Assembly (NCBI RefSeq): GCF_002158995.1
Contig: NZ_LOHF01000015.1
Location: 7,474 to 71,473, forward strand
Direction: 5' to 3'
DNA length: 64,000 nt
DNA from: Pseudomonas caspiana
GTDB taxonomy: Bacteria; Pseudomonadota; Gammaproteobacteria; Pseudomonadales; Pseudomonadaceae
Of this stretch, positions 62,323 through 64,000 are shown in pieces. Made by a program: the position numbers and the translations under genes. A model generated the notes under the pieces. It searched no databases and was not told the DNA's origin. It was given only the letters and a program-made list of their open reading frames with translations. How positions within the stretch are numbered: position 1 is the first letter of the stretch; each line of letters starts with the position of its first letter.

Positions 62323-62414
62323 TCTGTAGGAGCGCGCTTGCCCGCGATTCGGTCTGTCAGTCGTTGCATCTATCGCCTGTGCTGACGCTATCGCGGGCAA
62401 GCGCGCTCCTACAG
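62323..62414. repeat. Perfect REP doublet (GTAGGAGCGCGCTTGCCCGCG)
   Basis: The 25-nt arms at 62323-62347 and 62390-62414 are exact reverse complements. They lie in the 318-nt gap between the AraC and MocR-type genes, in which I see no gene. Confidence 0.9.
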
Positions 62415-62552
62415 GTAAAAAGCATTAAAAATCATGTGTTTATTCGTTTTTGATACGGGTTCCAGGTTGCTGCGCTCCAGGGTGGGATCAGGAACACCGG
62501 GGTGTAGCTCACAGGTTCGTATTTGCGGAGAGTAGCGCATCCTTGCCAACAC

Positions 62553-63983
62553 TCAAGCCGTCAGCAATAAATCCCGCAGCCGGTCCAGCGCCGGGTCGAT
62601 GTCCAGGGTTTCAATGGCACCAAAGCCCAGGTAGATACCGGCGCGGTCAGGCGTGGACTGGTAATACGGCGCCAGGGAGTAAATGCCTACATGGTGTTGG
62701 CGAGTCTGCTGGATGAGGTGATTGATATCCTGTGGCACCTTGCACCAGAGCGCCATGTGAAAGCCTGCCGTGGCCGGTATGACTTCAAACCATGGCGCAA
62801 GGTCGGTGGTAAAGCGGGCGAGAATACGTTCCCGACGCCCGGCATAGATCCCGTGACAGCGACGAATATGCTTTTGCAGTAAACCGTCGTCGATGAACTT
62901 GGCCAGCGCCCACTGATTCAGCGTACTGGTATGCCAGTCGGTCAGTTGCCGCGCCTTGATGACCGCTGCATAAATGGCAGCAGGCAACACCGCGTAACCC
63001 AGGCGCAGTTCCGGCAGCAGGGTTTTCGAAAAAGTCCCGACGTAGGCGACCACGCCATGGCGGTCCATGCTCTGCAGTGAGTCAGTAGGCTGGCCTTCGT
63101 AGCGGAATTCGCTGTCGTAATCGTCTTCGATGATAATCGCGCCAATCCGCCGCGCCTTGTCTAGCAAGGCCTGGCGTCGCGCCAGGCTCATCGGCATGCC
63201 CAGCGGCATCTGATGCGACGGCGTGACGTAGATAAACCGGGCGTCCTCTGGAATCGCATCGACCTGCATGCCGTCTTCATCCACGGGGACGCCCACCACC
63301 TTCGCGCCTTGCGCCGAGAATAATAGACGCGCCGGTCTATAGCCTGGCTCTTCCATGGCAACACAGCAGCCGGGTTCGGTCAGAACCCGTGAAATAAGGT
63401 CCAGTGCCTGTTGCGCACCGTTGCACACAACAATGTCATCCGCGACACAGCGCACACCGCGGGCGAAGGCGATATGCCCGGCTATGGCCTTGCGCAGAAT
63501 CTCCAGCCCTTGCGGTTGACTGTAGAGGCCGGGTGTTTTGGCCAACTGCCGCAAGGCATGCTGCACGCAGCGTCGCCATTGCTCGGCGGGGAAGTGGTTA
63601 TGGCTGATCGCGCCGCCAATAAAATCGCCGCGTCGGGTTTCTTCACGCGTGGGGTGACGCAAACCCAATTCGAGGTTTTGCCACCTTTCCAGAACGGCGG
63701 CACTGGCCAGATCACAGGCTTCCTGCTTGCGCGATTGCGCCGTAGGCAAGTTGTTGACGAAGGTACCGCTGCCAATCTTGCCGACCAGCAGGTTTTCGTA
63801 GGTCAGACGTGAATAAGTGTCGGAGATGGTTTTGCGCGACAGACCCAGTTGCGCCGCCAGCAAACGGCTGGGCGGTAACTGCACACCGGCAGCAAGCCGC
63901 CCGGATTCGATGCTGTCACGTAATTGCTCGTAGAGCTGATTCGCCAGATCTTTGCGGCCTTTGATGACAATGTGCAGTTCCAT
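62553..63983 (-). CDS. MocR/PdxR-type GntR-aminotransferase regulator
   Basis: This is a 476-residue fusion of an N-terminal GntR winged helix (QLYEQLRDSIESGRL, PPSRLLAAQLGLSRKTISD) with a class-I aminotransferase-like domain. The PLP lysine lies in YVGTFSKTLLPELRLGY, with IIEDDYDSEFRY upstream. MocR-type proteins sense PLP or an amino compound and usually control a divergent gene, which would lie beyond the window end. The frame is complete; ATG 63983 is 17 nt from the last base. Confidence 0.93.
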   Translation of the reverse strand: MELHIVIKGRKDLANQLYEQLRDSIESGRLAAGVQLPPSRLLAAQLGLSRKTISDTYSRLTYENLLVGKIGSGTFVNNLPTAQSRKQEACDLASAAVLERWQNLELGLRHPTREETRRGDFIGGAISHNHFPAEQWRRCVQHALRQLAKTPGLYSQPQGLEILRKAIAGHIAFARGVRCVADDIVVCNGAQQALDLISRVLTEPGCCVAMEEPGYRPARLLFSAQGAKVVGVPVDEDGMQVDAIPEDARFIYVTPSHQMPLGMPMSLARRQALLDKARRIGAIIIEDDYDSEFRYEGQPTDSLQSMDRHGVVAYVGTFSKTLLPELRLGYAVLPAAIYAAVIKARQLTDWHTSTLNQWALAKFIDDGLLQKHIRRCHGIYAGRRERILARFTTDLAPWFEVIPATAGFHMALWCKVPQDINHLIQQTRQHHVGIYSLAPYYQSTPDRAGIYLGFGAIETLDIDPALDRLRDLLLTA

Positions 63984-64000
63984 CGCGTGCTCCGGGGCGA

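Overview
The window looks like chromosomal DNA of a fluorescent or plant-associated Pseudomonas. This rests on a complete mannitol operon in the order described for P. fluorescens (mtlR, then mtlEFGKDYZ), many pseudomonad-type REP palindromes between genes, high-GC coding sequence with AGGAG-type ribosome sites, and typical housekeeping genes (sohB, cysI with its DUF934 partner, xthA, nudC, mntH, cobF). I see no rRNA, tRNA, insertion sequence, prophage or CRISPR array.

Layout. 0.2-6.5 kb: a GvpU-like small protein, a universal stress protein behind a possible Anr box, a Nudix hydrolase, a poorly resolved stretch, a GAF-GAF-GGDEF-EAL protein and a hypothetical protein. 6.7-16.4 kb (minus strand): mannitol uptake and catabolism, with an AraC-family activator, an ABC transporter, mannitol dehydrogenase, a xylulokinase-type kinase and fructokinase. 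A REP element sits inside the operon between mtlG and mtlK. 16.7-19.4 kb: cobF, then a glycosyltransferase whose start overlaps a single-domain response regulator. 19.6-29.9 kb: a dense signalling island. It holds a 1168-residue CHASE3-GAF hybrid kinase with three receivers, a CheR methyltransferase, a receiver-less CheB methylesterase, a REC-histidine kinase and a lone receiver. Facing these are a double-domain KaiC-like ATPase and a REC-PAS-kinase-REC protein overlapping by 4 nt. There is no chemoreceptor and no KaiA or KaiB.

30-37.3 kb: dienoyl-CoA isomerase-like protein, NudC, a TSUP permease, an SDR/APH-kinase pair, an SCP2 protein with a histidine phosphatase, and SohB. 37.3-43.7 kb: sulfite reductase with DUF934, a 37-residue membrane peptide, two periplasmic binding proteins (one a PstS-OmpA fusion), a DUF2970 protein and exonuclease III. 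43.9-46.5 kb: an SDR glucose dehydrogenase-like gene overlapping a GH15 glycosidase. 46.6-52.6 kb (minus strand): a tightly packed five-gene cluster made of a HAD-UbiA fusion, DprE1-like oxidase, DprE2-like reductase, a YbhN-type membrane protein and a DUF2723/GT-C-like membrane protein. It resembles the mycobacterial route to polyprenyl-phosphate-arabinose. 53-64 kb: NorR-type regulator, small proteins, two MFS carriers, MntH, a LysE exporter with an AraC regulator, and a MocR/PdxR-type regulator.

The two strongest candidates for undescribed systems are the kinase/CheR/CheB/KaiC island and the DprE1/DprE2/UbiA-HAD cluster. In the second, the fused HAD domain could supply the phosphatase step that mycobacteria encode separately. 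All functional calls come from motif recognition by eye; no database search was run.
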